Source of the DNA: Krasilnikovozyma curviuscula
Taxonomy: Eukaryota; Basidiomycota; Tremellomycetes; Cystofilobasidiales; Mrakiaceae
DNA: 64,000 bases
NCBI GenBank assembly: GCA_014825775.1
Contig: MVAQ01000044.1
Span: 1 to 64,000 of the forward strand
Direction of reading: 5' to 3'
Shown here: positions 13,501 to 29,441 of the stretch, in pieces
Layout: every line of letters begins with the position of its first letter
Position numbering within the stretch: the stretch's first letter is position 1
Notes under the pieces: generated by a model
Databases searched by the model: none
What the model saw: only the letters and a program-made list of their open reading frames with translations
Told to the model about the DNA's origin: nothing
Translations under genes and position numbers: made by a program

Positions 13501-13770
13501 TTCACTATTGGAAGAGCTACTAAGGGCAGCAGCTGTGAGAACGCCACCGCCTAGAGTGTTGACCCTTTTATGTGACGACGAGTGAGAGAGAATTGAGGTT
13601 GACCTGGAGAGGGAAGTCCCATTGAAGGAAGATGCTGATGTTAAGGAGGAAGGATGCCCTGCAGAAATTGGCCGAGAAGGAGATCCAGTTGAGTGATGTG
13701 CCGTGGGTGAAGAGAGAAGGCGAGTCTGATACGAAGGGAGGGCTGAGGTTGTCTGCTGATTGGAAGACAT
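7537..13770 (-). CDS. IQGAP-type scaffold protein (Rng2/Iqg1-like)
   Basis: Actomyosin-ring scaffold of cytokinesis. Domains in order: a Ser/Pro-rich disordered head of about 280 residues (13770-12930); a calponin-homology domain split by introns (about 12840-12300), with YLTHVAEALQWVQMIFD, LRDGVVLALVAKKIG and YRHTDNINVFLSWIKG; a long array of about ten IQ-type repeats (about 11930-10950, for example FVSVAQGALVRKQ, VSFQSFARGRAVRE, IQSFLRGIAARS); a RasGAP-related domain (about 10800-9200), containing LRIASKFLMGSCAHYFKKAFGS in part; and the RasGAP C-terminal domain, which ends QADRQNGVKIGPADYNVPNL then NKNKFGAVTLAY and a TAG at 7537. Family knowledge: IQGAP GAP domains usually lack GTPase activity and bind Cdc42/Rac-type GTPases. 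The ATG at 13770 opens the frame. Four SPTK motifs lie at residues 146-171. At least a dozen introns are present; internal boundaries are approximate. Confidence 0.93.
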
Positions 13771-14256
13771 GACGACTGTAACATCGAGAGAAAACCCCGA
13801 AATAGAAATAAGTGGAAGTCAGCAGCTGGGTCGGAATAAAGGAGGGTGGAAGAAAGAGAGAAAGGAAAGAAGGATAGTGCTGACCTCGCGAAGTCGCTGT
13901 TGACTGACGCTTCTGCTGAGTAGGAACCTTTCTCAGGCTCTGCTACCAGAGTTAGAGCTGCTATTCAACTAGTGAGGATATAATTACTATCAAGAGAGAG
14001 AGCTAATGTTTGATGCTTTTGCTGGAAAAGACCCCTGAACGTAAACGACGGCGATATTTGCCCTTTTGGCCCCTTTGAAGGTTTCCCCCCTTTTTTGAGA
14101 GAGTGACACTGGTGCTGGTGAAGGAGAAAAGACAAATCGATGTGCTGGCTGCTGAAGGGAACTTACTGAACTTGATAAACAATGGAAGGGTGAGTGGCTG
14201 TAGAGAGTAGCGCTCGATTCGAAAAACAACTCACGTCAGTTTTTTTTTTTTGGCAG

Positions 14257-14289
<33 letters not shown>

Positions 14290-14421
14290 AGAGGAAAGAT
14301 AGCAGCCAGTACATTACGAGTAGCTTACTGACTGGGTTGGTGATGCGTGCTATTTTGCACCACTCGACGGACACGACGGGAAATAGTATCACATTAGCAA
14401 ATCCCAATAACCTCTGCTGAC
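13771..14421. other. Intergenic region with poly-T tracts
   Basis: This lies between the IQGAP start codon and the GlnRS stop codon on the minus strand, so it holds the GlnRS 3' UTR and the IQGAP promoter and leader. No gene is supported. It contains a T12 run at 14240-14251 and a T30 run at 14259-14288 (A-runs on the coding strand), listed separately. Confidence 0.6.
14240..14288. repeat. Mononucleotide poly-T tract (T12 + T30)
   Basis: Two T runs are separated by seven bases (GGCAGGG). Read on the minus strand they are A30 and A12, about 130-180 nt after the GlnRS stop codon. The true length is uncertain because long homopolymers are error-prone in sequencing. Confidence 0.9.
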
Positions 14422-17400
14422 TTAAGACTTCCCACTGTCCTCTTTCAAGCTGACAATTCTGTTGAGCACGATCCTGTCCTGCTTCCCTCTCTGAATGGCC
14501 CCCCCTTCCAGGCACGCGATCGTCGCCTCTCTATCGACGGTAAAGTATCCCACACGCATACCCTGGAACCGAATACACTCGTTCCCAACAAGGGATTTTG
14601 CAATCTCCTCCGGCGAGCTGATCTCCTTCGACCCCTGCGCCCGCTTGGCAATCTCCTTCTCGATCCGCTCCACTGCTGCTTTCCTCTCTGCCGATAAGGT
14701 TGACTGTGCGAACTTGAAGAAGGAAGGTTCAATCATGGCACCCTGAACAACCTTCAGCGAATCTGGGTTGATGTCCTCAAGCCATTTGTCCTTGAGTGCC
14801 AGCGGGTTCGCAGACTTGAAAAGGGGGTTGAAGATTCGCACTTCGTCCACCATAACGGGAGATTTAGTACGTTCGTGGAGAGGCACCCATTCTTAAATAA
14901 GAATCAAGATAAAGAGTTAAGAGAGGATTCGAGACTCAGCGAGAGACCGAGATAGAGGGGGAAAAACTCACGGATATAAGCTTTTGGCTTGGGCACAGGC
15001 TGTCCTTCCCCATTCTCCAGCTTGACTACCACCTCAACAACCTCCCCCTCAGTACCGACCTTGAAGTCAGTACAAGTAACAACAACGTTTGCTCCAAACA
15101 ATCCCACGCTCTTGCCCGGCGCTAGCCTAAAATAATCCTTGTCGGCGTGGACGCGGAAGTCATCGCGGTCAATGAAGAACGTGTTTGTGAATGTCACGTC
15201 AACAGTGCCCATTTGTGGCTGCTTCGGGTGAAGTGGCTTGGTGGAGGTGACCTCGAAGTCGGCGGGCACGTTGCTGATTGTAACTCTGACAGGATCGAGG
15301 ACGAGCATGAGCCTCGGCGCCGACATCTCGAGATAACTCCGGACGGAGGAGTCGAATTTGGACAGCTCTACCATTGAGAGCGCCGTTGACACCCCGAGGT
15401 CCTCGACCATATTGAGGATAGCGCCTGGCGGAACGCCCCGTCGTCGGAGGGCGATGAGAGTGTACATTCTCGGGTCGTCCCACCCCGCGACGTACCCATC
15501 ATCGACGAGCTGCTTGATCTTCCTCTTGGACATTACAGTACCTTCCAGATTTAAACGGCCGTACTCCGACTGGCGGGGCTTGTAGACCTCGAGCGCGTCG
15601 CACAGCCATTCATACGACTCGCGAGAGAGGACGAATTCCACGGTGCACAGCGAGTGCGAGATGTTTTCCAGGGAATCGCACAGGCAGTGCGTGAAGTCAT
15701 ATGTTCTGTAGTATTAAATATATAATAATGTAAGCTGCAGCAAAGGTAAAAAAGAGCCTGGGAGCCGCTCACGGGTAGATACACCAATCCTTCTTCGTGC
15801 GATGATGCTCAGCATCATCAATGATTCGATAAGCGACCAAGTCCCACATCTGAGGATTACCATTTGTAAGGTCCTGCTTCATCCTGAGGGTACATTCTCC
15901 CTTTTTGTAGGCTCCCGCGCGCATGCGACGGAACTCTTCGAGGGATTCGACGGAGGGCTTCGATCGGTGGGGACATGGTTTCGGGAGGTCACCAGATTTC
16001 TCGCCCCTGTCCTTTTTCTGTTGTTCCGCTAATATGAATGAAGAGAGACGTAAAAGTGAGTTTGAAGTGGACAAGGGAAATGTAGCGTGGGACGCTTGGG
16101 AAGGGACGCTTGGGAAGGGACGCTTGTCTCACCAGTGCAGAAGCAAACGTAAGCCAAGTCCCTCTTGATCAACTCCTCAGCAAACTCGTAGAGCTTCATA
16201 AAATTGTCGGAAGAATATGTAATCTCATGTGGCTCGTACCCAAGCCAACGGACCATTTCGAGTATCGACTCAAAGTATCTCCCTTCTTCTGCCGTGGGGT
16301 TTGTGTCGTCATATCGAAGGATAGTTCGTCCACCATGGTGCTTGGCATAGCCAAAGTTGACATGGATAGCTTTGGAGTGACCTGAAAAACAATATTGAGG
16401 AACTGATAAGGTGCGCCTGGAAACAAAAGGTGGAAATTGATGGCTCACCAATGTGCAAGAAACCGTTGGGTTCTGGTGGGAATCGGGTTACAACATTCCC
16501 ACCCGTTGCTTTCAGATGATTCTCTCTCAACTTCTCCGATATCTGTGGGTTCCCACCAGGAGGGTGCAGTCTCGATAACCATCCTGTCGCAAACATGGAC
16601 TTTGTCTCCTTCATGCTCTCGACCTCCGCCTTTGTCGCATCCGAAATTTTGGGCTTTGCTGCTGCTGAGGGTTTCGAGGCCTTCACGGCGCCAGCTGGTT
16701 TCTTGCCAAACAGCGACTCGAAGTAGGGCTCGAGAGAGTCCTTGAGCTTGCCTGGGTTGACGAACGACAGCGGAGGTACTGTTCGCAGGGCGAGAAGAGT
16801 GGGTGGAAAATCAGGCCATGACGCTGGGACTGTTGGGATGGATGAGATGGACGTTGGGATGAGGGCCGCTAGGTCAAGGGAGGTGATATCGATACCTGGT
16901 TTGAAGCCAGAATGAAGTAGGTTGAAATATCAGTCAAAGGCCAGCACAGAAAGGTTGTAGCGACAATGTTTCACACCTAAACCAGACTGTTTGTCAAATT
17001 CTTCTGACGAGATGGGTGAAGGATGAGATTCAAGGTATTTGAGAGCGGCTGCCAGTCAGAAAAAAGTCAAGTCAGGTCCTGTCGTCGAAACAAAGAAGCA
17101 ACAACTCCCCATCCAATCCCACTTCACCAAAAGTACAGATTACCAATGTCTGTGAAATTTAGGCAAGGGACTACACTCACCGGTCGCCTTCTCTAAGCCT
17201 TCGACTTTTCCCTCGCCGCACTTCTTAGCGTAAAACACCTTCTCCTCCTCCGTGAGCTTGGTGCCCTTATCGGTCAAAACAAGCAACACTTTGGCTCTAT
17301 CAGCGTCCCAGGTGAAGTCCTTATCGAGGGCTGCTCCCAGGATTGGGTTGAGCACCGCAGACTGCTTTGCATTTCTAGCGATTTCTGTCGCTCGAGTAGC

Positions 17401-17478
17401 CGGAGCACCCAGGCTAAGAAGAGAGGCCTCGACGTGCTTCTGGTCTTCTGTAAGAGGTGGGGGAGCCTTGGGTGCCAT
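14422..17478 (-). CDS. GLN4: Glutaminyl-tRNA synthetase (cytosolic)
   Basis: Class I aminoacyl-tRNA synthetase charging tRNA-Gln. The N-terminal exon from ATG 17478 ([20 protein letters not shown]) encodes the eukaryote-specific non-specific RNA-binding domain ([19 protein letters not shown]). The catalytic domain carries the HIGH motif in [16 protein letters not shown], interrupted by an intron after LHIG. It continues with [18 protein letters not shown] and [16 protein letters not shown], and the KMSKS-type motif VMSKRKI at about 15530. [22 protein letters not shown] is the classical tRNA-binding segment that follows it. The C-terminal beta-barrel anticodon-binding domain runs to the TAG at 14422 ([12 protein letters not shown]). 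Linker exons between about 16690 and 17140 are less certain. The gene is complete. The yeast gene name is used by homology. Confidence 0.95.
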
Positions 17479-17818
17479 CGGAAAAAATGGCGGATGTCGA
17501 TGGATGGAATGACTCGAGTGTCTGAACCTCTTTTTCTCCAGAGTGACATTTGTGAACTGTGGCGCTCAACAACAGATAGGAATCTGCGTTTCCTTTATTT
17601 CAAGCTATTTTTAAAATACAATAAACACTGTACCATCATTAAGAATAGAGCAAGCACTCCAGACTGGGCGTCGACAAGCGTTGCGCCAACTTCGTTGGTC
17701 GAAACACGGTGACCAAAATTTCCTCTATAACGATCTTAACAATCAACTAAAATGATGCAACATGGATCCGAGGAAAGCCCCGCAAGCCTCTTTCTCTTCC
17801 TCTTCTCGTTCCTCACAC
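17479..17818. other. Short intergenic region between GlnRS and AT-hook gene
   Basis: About 340 nt separate the AT-hook protein stop codon from the GlnRS start, both on the minus strand. It must hold the terminator of one gene and the promoter of the other. No separate gene is seen. Confidence 0.5.
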
Positions 17819-19262
17819 CTACTGATATCCACCCTCCTGATCGAACGTAATCCCACCCTCAACCATCTGGCCCATCAGCCCCTCGAGCGCCTCTCCCGTG
17901 TAGTCTACGTTCTCAAACTCATACATGTGCGCACCACTATCGTCGTCCTCTGGGTGGTGATGCGTGGGTTCGTGCTCGTGTGCTTGCTGCTGCGGATGAT
18001 CTTGTGCGGCGGGTAGAGAGTCTTCCAATGCAGGAGCAGGACGGGGTTTATTTTTACTTCCTGGTAACGTGTCATGAAAATAGTCAGACAAGATTCTTTT
18101 GTGAAGAGGGAAGGGGTAAAGAGAAAGCGAAACAAACCTTTTGGTCGACCGACTTTTTTGTCAGTTACGACGGGCGTTGCGCGTGGTTTAGAGTCCTTCG
18201 AGCCTACATCCAGAGTGGAGAAACAAGCGTTGAGATGTTAAACCTTCAAATTGAGGGCAACAAAACAGGGTAGAGACATTCTTCTCACCTTTTGGACGCC
18301 CGATCGGCTTGCCGATCACACGTGGCTTTGTGTCTTTGCTACCTATAATAGCACCAGTGGATATTGGGGATCAGTAACAAAAAAAAGTTGAAAATCTGAC
18401 AATATCATAAAATTAAGATCATCTGGGATACCTTTAGGTCTTCCAGTCCTCTTCTTCTCGCCTTCCTTGTACACCCTAGGCTTGACGTCTTTGGAGCCTG
18501 AATGGATCCCATTCGGACAGTGTAAGATAAAGAAAAAGCCCAAAATATGTATCAACAATAGCCGTAGGAATAGAAAGAAAGAAACATAAACAAGCTCACC
18601 TCGTGCACGACCTAAAGGTCTGCCCTCGATATGCGACACACGAGGCTTCGTGTCTTTTGAGCCTGAACAGAAGTGCGCAAAAACAGAGGCAAGCTTCAGC
18701 CTCCCATTTCCAGAAAATCAAAGAAAAGAATACAAAAAAACTCCCGGTCTAGTCGGTGCTATGCGTGCTCACCTTTTGGTCGTCCAGGCTTCTTGCCGTA
18801 CTTTGTCAGCCCATTGCCCTCTCCGCCAGCCGCGCTCCCGTCCTCAGCAGCAGTGACGCTCCCACCACCCAAAGAACTCGGTCCAGCGACGGCATTCCCA
18901 TTCTCTCGTTCGCCTTTTCCCTCGTTCAACTGGCCACCTTGCGGCTGGCCGTCGTCCTCCTGCCGCAGCGGGGTCTGTAGGTCGTCATCGACCCTCATGC
19001 CATCCACTTCTTCCTCTTCATCCTCATGGTGGTGGTGATGGTGGTGATAATCGACCAAGTCTAACGTCGGGTCAAATCCCCACTGGCCAGCCTCGTCGTC
19101 GAACGTCTGCTGCTGTGCGTGGTGCGCCGCCATAATGGACTCGGCGGTCGAGAGGATGTCGGGCTCAAGATTGTAGTCCCCTACTACAGACGCATCGTGA
19201 TGCTGATGGTCTTCGTCCAAGTCTGCTGTCAGGTTTGTGAGGGAGGGGTCAAGGGATTCCAT
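17819..19262 (-). CDS. Acidic/His-rich protein with five serial AT-hook motifs
   Basis: Six exons: 19262-18773, 18662-18600, 18497-18432, 18342-18289, 18203-18138 and 18060-17819. Exon 1 encodes an acidic N-terminus with a seven-His run, a Gly/Ala/Ser-rich linker and, at its end, KKPGRPKG. Exons 2 to 5 (63, 66, 54 and 66 nt) each encode one module of the form GSKD-x-KPR...G-R-P-K-G; exon 2 has the degenerate GRPLGRARG. All five introns interrupt the Gly codon in phase 1. Exon 6 begins GSKNKPRP and ends in a His/Asp/Glu-rich tail (stop 17819). GRP cores are AT-hooks, which bind the minor groove of AT-rich DNA, so a chromatin or transcription role is inferred; I recognise no orthologue. A 5' UTR intron probably lies near 19392-19473 (CTTAC branch, ACAG acceptor), upstream of the ATG at 19262. 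Confidence 0.8.
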
Positions 19263-20236
19263 AGTAACGGTAATTCAAGGCGATTGATGAGGAGGTCGGG
19301 CAGCAAAGACGTTTTGGACAGTGAGGTTGGAATAATGACTTCCTGAAAATAGGAATGTGGTGATTATATTTTTGGTTGCGATGGAGACAGAACCCTGTTA
19401 AACAAGTAAAGGGGGGCAGGTCGTAAGTCTGGAGAATCCCACGAAGAAGCAAACTTCGAGGGTGAAGCTGGCTCACCTTACCAATGGGCCGACCTATACT
19501 CTAAGTTACAGCGCTTAGGAGCGGGAGTTCTTCAGTGCTGAGCCAGACCCCTTTCAGTCCCAGCGAGGAGGATGGAAATCAAAACAAGCGGGTATGAGCT
19601 GCACACTTCAAGAAGACAATAAGAAGAAAAAGGACTTACCTGAAAACAAAACTATTTTTTGTGGGAACGATGAGATGGAATCTCTGCAGCTGAAACTCTG
19701 TCCTGAAGCTGCCTGCTGGACTGATGGATGGCCTGCTCTGAATGGGATGGACGTTCAAGGTTGCTCAAGTATTTGCCCTGCTGGGCAGGCTGTCCTTTTT
19801 TTTGGCGTGGCGAGGGAATATGTGTGACCGCCACTCTGGGTTGGCATGGGGTTCACTTCTAAACAATCAGTAACAGAAATGGAGAAAGGTGCAATATGAA
19901 ACTCTCGGGGAAATTGAAGGGGAGAGATTCGTCACCCTGCGCTCAACCCTATCTGCGAGGGAACACCGGTCCTTCAACCATAATCTAAGTCTGAAACCCG
20001 TGCATCACATAGCAGTTTCAATCTCAGGACTGTTGAGAGGTATTATTCTGAAAGGTGGCCTGATCCAGATTGCGCGGCTCTTCCATCACTCTTTTGAATG
20101 CAGGTCTTTTCCCGATAGCTGCACACAGCATATCCATTAGTGGATTCAAGTAACACTCTTCCTAATTTTGATACATTTGAATGAACTCGTCGATAACATC
20201 TGATGCGAAGAAGACTCTCGTCCGAGATGACCAGTG
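19263..20236. other. Upstream region of AT-hook gene; likely 5' UTR with introns
   Basis: No protein-coding gene is supported. On the minus strand there are good donor and acceptor signals (donor GTGAGC near 19473 with acceptor AACAG near 19395; CAG/GTAAGT near 19636). They suggest one or two introns in the 5' leader of the AT-hook gene. The rest is the promoter of that gene and the 3' flank of the saccharopine dehydrogenase gene. Confidence 0.4.
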
Positions 20237-21853
20237 CTACAATGTCTTCTCTTCCACCACGATACCTTCTTTTTCAAGATCTAAACGAAGAACAGAGCAC
20301 GTAGCTTCATCATACGGCTGCTGTATCCCAGTCCTCGTGATGCGACCGTCCAGGATCGCTTGTACAGCAACCGCGCATGGAAGCCCCACTGTCAAAGCCA
20401 TGGCGCTTGGACCACCGGATTTCGACCCATAAGCCTCCATAGTAGATGTAAGAGTCTCCTAAAAGACGCCGTAGGGAGAGTGGATCAGGACAGAGTAACA
20501 AGAAACCCCCGTATGCCACTCACGATGGAACCATCAGCCCTCTCAACGACGAACTTGTGATGAAGAAGAACGAGATCTCGTTCCCCAGGAACGTATTTAC
20601 ATTCCTCCTCAAGAGAAGCACATAGTGTATCAAGCATGCTACCCTTTGGGGTGCAAAGCTTGTGGGAGAAGAGACCAAGAGATCTGGTCTTCGCGATGAT
20701 GGTTTCACCCAGCGAAATCGGCTGACAGGACTTCAAAGAAGAGATTTTGGCAATGACTGATGCTTCTGTAACTTCGGTGCCCAGTAGTTTTGCTACGACC
20801 TCAATCTGGAAGCACAATGAGAACGTGTTAGTCAGAAAGACAAAACTCGAAACCAGCTTTTGCTTGCTCACCCAAGGAAGAGCGACACCGTTTTTCGTTA
20901 CAAGCGCACTCTCACTTGAATCCAATAATCCCATCTCTACCCAAGCCGCACTCACATCTGGGAACCCCTCGTAACGCATCGTAGAACGACCACAGGTTTC
21001 AGCTTCAGGTATATTATAAGCCTGGACCAAACCTGTACTGTCTCTATTAGGGTACGCTGCAAAGGACATCCCAGCGATTTCAACCGGGATGGCTGACTTC
21101 ATCAAATCCTTTCCATCCACCTCTACCATTTGACCATGCTTGATGTAACGAGCTGAGTTTTGAAGTGCAAGCAGAGATCCTCTAGCCGACCACGAAAACT
21201 TGTATCGTAGAGCGTTGTTCGCGCACTCTGGAGCTGGCATAGCACCACAGTACGACCAGAAAGCTTTGATCTAGGCTCGAGAAAGTGAACCTGTCAGAAG
21301 AGGAGCGACCATGGAAAACCGCTCCTGGCTACTACTCACTTTCCCCCCAGCAGCATGAACTTCGGAGATGGTCTTGATAGCGTACAAATGATCGATTCCT
21401 GGATCTACACCAATCTCATTGAAGACTATGATGTTGGCGTCTCTGCACCTCTGATCGAGAGCCATCATTGCGGGTGAGACGAACGAAGTGGTGACCACAT
21501 GGACCTTGTTTCTAATAGCAGACTCGATGACGGCAACGTGATAGATGAACGGGATCAGAGAAATAACGAGGTCATGTTGGGAGATGAGAGCGTCTAGAGC
21601 AGACGAGTCTAGCACGTCGATCGTGACAGGAACTGCACCAGGTGTAGATACAGCCAACTCTTCTGCTTTCGAGAGAGTACGACAACCTCCAATGTAAAGT
21701 AGGATCGCTTGATGAATTTTAAGGCTCCTCTGAATGTGAAAAATAAAAGGAAAGCTTACCGATGGTGAGGTGATGCCCTTTACGAATTATGTATTCCGCG
21801 CAAGGGGGAGCCACGAATCCACTACCGAGCAAAAGGACTCTCTTTGAACACAT
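20237..21853 (-). CDS. LYS9: Saccharopine dehydrogenase (NADP+, L-glutamate-forming)
   Basis: Penultimate enzyme of the fungal alpha-aminoadipate lysine pathway: it condenses aminoadipate semialdehyde with glutamate to form saccharopine. The start MCSKRVLLLGSGFVAPP at 21853 gives the N-terminal Rossmann dinucleotide-binding motif (GSGFVA); the open frame extends upstream but the homology begins at this Met. The next exons read TIDVLDSSALDALI, HDLVISLIPFIYHVAVIESAI, HVVTTSFVSPAM and NEIGVDPGIDHLYA, the substrate and NADP domain. The catalytic C-terminal part includes ALRYKFSWSARGSLLALQNSA and AYPNRDS, and the end reads LTVGLPCAVAVQAILDG with the stop at 20237. At least four short introns are present. 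It is divergent from the ABC transporter. Confidence 0.94.
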
Positions 21854-22995
21854 GGCTTGTACAGTTGATGGAGTTAGAACAGAAAGAGATTGATGGGAAC
21901 TTGTAGCGTATTTAAAACCAATGAAACCAATACCAGAGACTATGTCCTTATGAAAGCGAAGGGTAGCGAAGAGCAAACGATTTACAAGCGAGAGTCCAAG
22001 ATTGTTTCGCCTTGATACAACAATGACGTGAATCTAGTCTACAAAGTCACTGACGTACATGTTAGGTGCAAACAGAGTTTGACATAATGACACTGAAGGC
22101 AGAAGCTTCCAGAGTTGCGCTACGATGAGATAAGCGGCCGACCAGATGAACAGAATGTGTTTTGATGCTAGCACAGCTAACACAAATCGAGTTGTATTCA
22201 GAAGACTAAAGGAATGGTGGTTCCTGATCATGTAATAGCTATCTGCTTTAGCATTGTTTTTTTCAAGTTGCGACAAGCAGTTTCTGAAGACTTGAAAATT
22301 ATTTATCACCGCCCATAATTCTCGCCCTAAATTGCTCCTCTCAAATTATGTTTGCGGTTGGTACAGTTAATGGAGGCTGGAGCTCTAGTTTAGATTGAAG
22401 GGTGTCTATGCCACAGGGGTAGCTTCCCAGCTGGCAAAGATAAATTTCGTTCTAGGGGAAAGCAATCGTCTCTTAAAATCGTATATATGCCCCTTCACTT
22501 TCACAGATGGTAGCTGGGAAGTTCGAAAATCTTTCAACTTTACTTCTGCGTGAAAGGGCGAATATCTCCTTCAAGATATGTCACAGTCGACGCTCGATCA
22601 TGAACTGTAACAATTTTCCAGCCCTTCACACCATGAACCTCGCACATCAAGAAGGAGTCAAGAAATAGAAGAAGCCAGGATATTTCCAATTAAAGTTAGT
22701 AAATTCAATGCGACACCTTTATCTGCTGTCTGGTGGCCAGCTGAGTGCATGCACTCCGGCGGGCTGTGGAATGGTGCAACGAAGAGGAATTAATTTTACG
22801 AGGTGTCGTTCCCGCTGTGCATACTTATCAGAGAGCACCATCTGGATACCGAAATGCGCGCGTTCAAAAGAAATGACTGCGGAGAGCCCTTTGGTTCTAA
22901 ATCTGATTATAACCCCTTGGAAACTCCACTGTATCCATGTTGTCGTCCCTCGACTTACTTCCACCTACTTCCACTTGATAAATGTCCAGGTAGAG
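21854..22995. promoter_or_regulatory. Divergent intergenic region LYS9 / ABC transporter
   Basis: About 1.14 kb separate the two start codons. No gene is supported: the open frames are short and lack family features. Both promoters must lie here. I cannot identify Gcn4- or Pdr-type elements with confidence. Confidence 0.5.
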
Positions 22996-28932
<5,937 letters not shown>

Positions 28933-29441
28933 TAGAATTTTTATCGAATGAAGCTGCATCTCTTTTTTAATTTCATTCTCGTTTTTCAAAGATATATTTA
29001 AGGAAAGCAGTCAGCGACTAGAACAGCCAGGGATTCACACTGAGGCGCCGAACCTAGCCAAATATTTTTGTTCAGGTCGCCTTGCCACAGCTTTCCTGCT
29101 GCCGCACAACGCTCGGGCCTCTGATGGTCAACAACAAAACAGTGGGAACCCCTTCTGTCGATCAGTTCTGCCTCCATTAGGTCAGTGTACACACTATCAG
29201 GTAGTAATAATTGTTTGAGGCTCTATTTCGTGACTGACAACTGCAAAATTGCTCCAAACAACAGCTCTACACGCGATTTCTTTTTGGGGTTTTGACGAGA
29301 AGAGAATACTATCCATCTTCCAACCCCTTCATATTTAACCTACTATCAACAGCAGCTGCAGAAAGGAGTGTCATATTTACTGGGACGTTGCTGCTTAGAT
29401 TCTTCTGGTGGCCCAGAATAGGATAGAGACCGGCAGTCAGG
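28933..29441. other. Intergenic region after ABC transporter
   Basis: About 500 nt between two plus-strand genes: transporter 3' UTR, then the promoter of the next gene. The minus-strand open frame at 28998-29192 has no splice partner or homology, so I do not call it. Confidence 0.5.

Noticed and set aside
28998..29192. 64-codon minus-strand frame after the ABC transporter
   Set aside because: No motif or splice partner; it lies in the 3' flank of the transporter.
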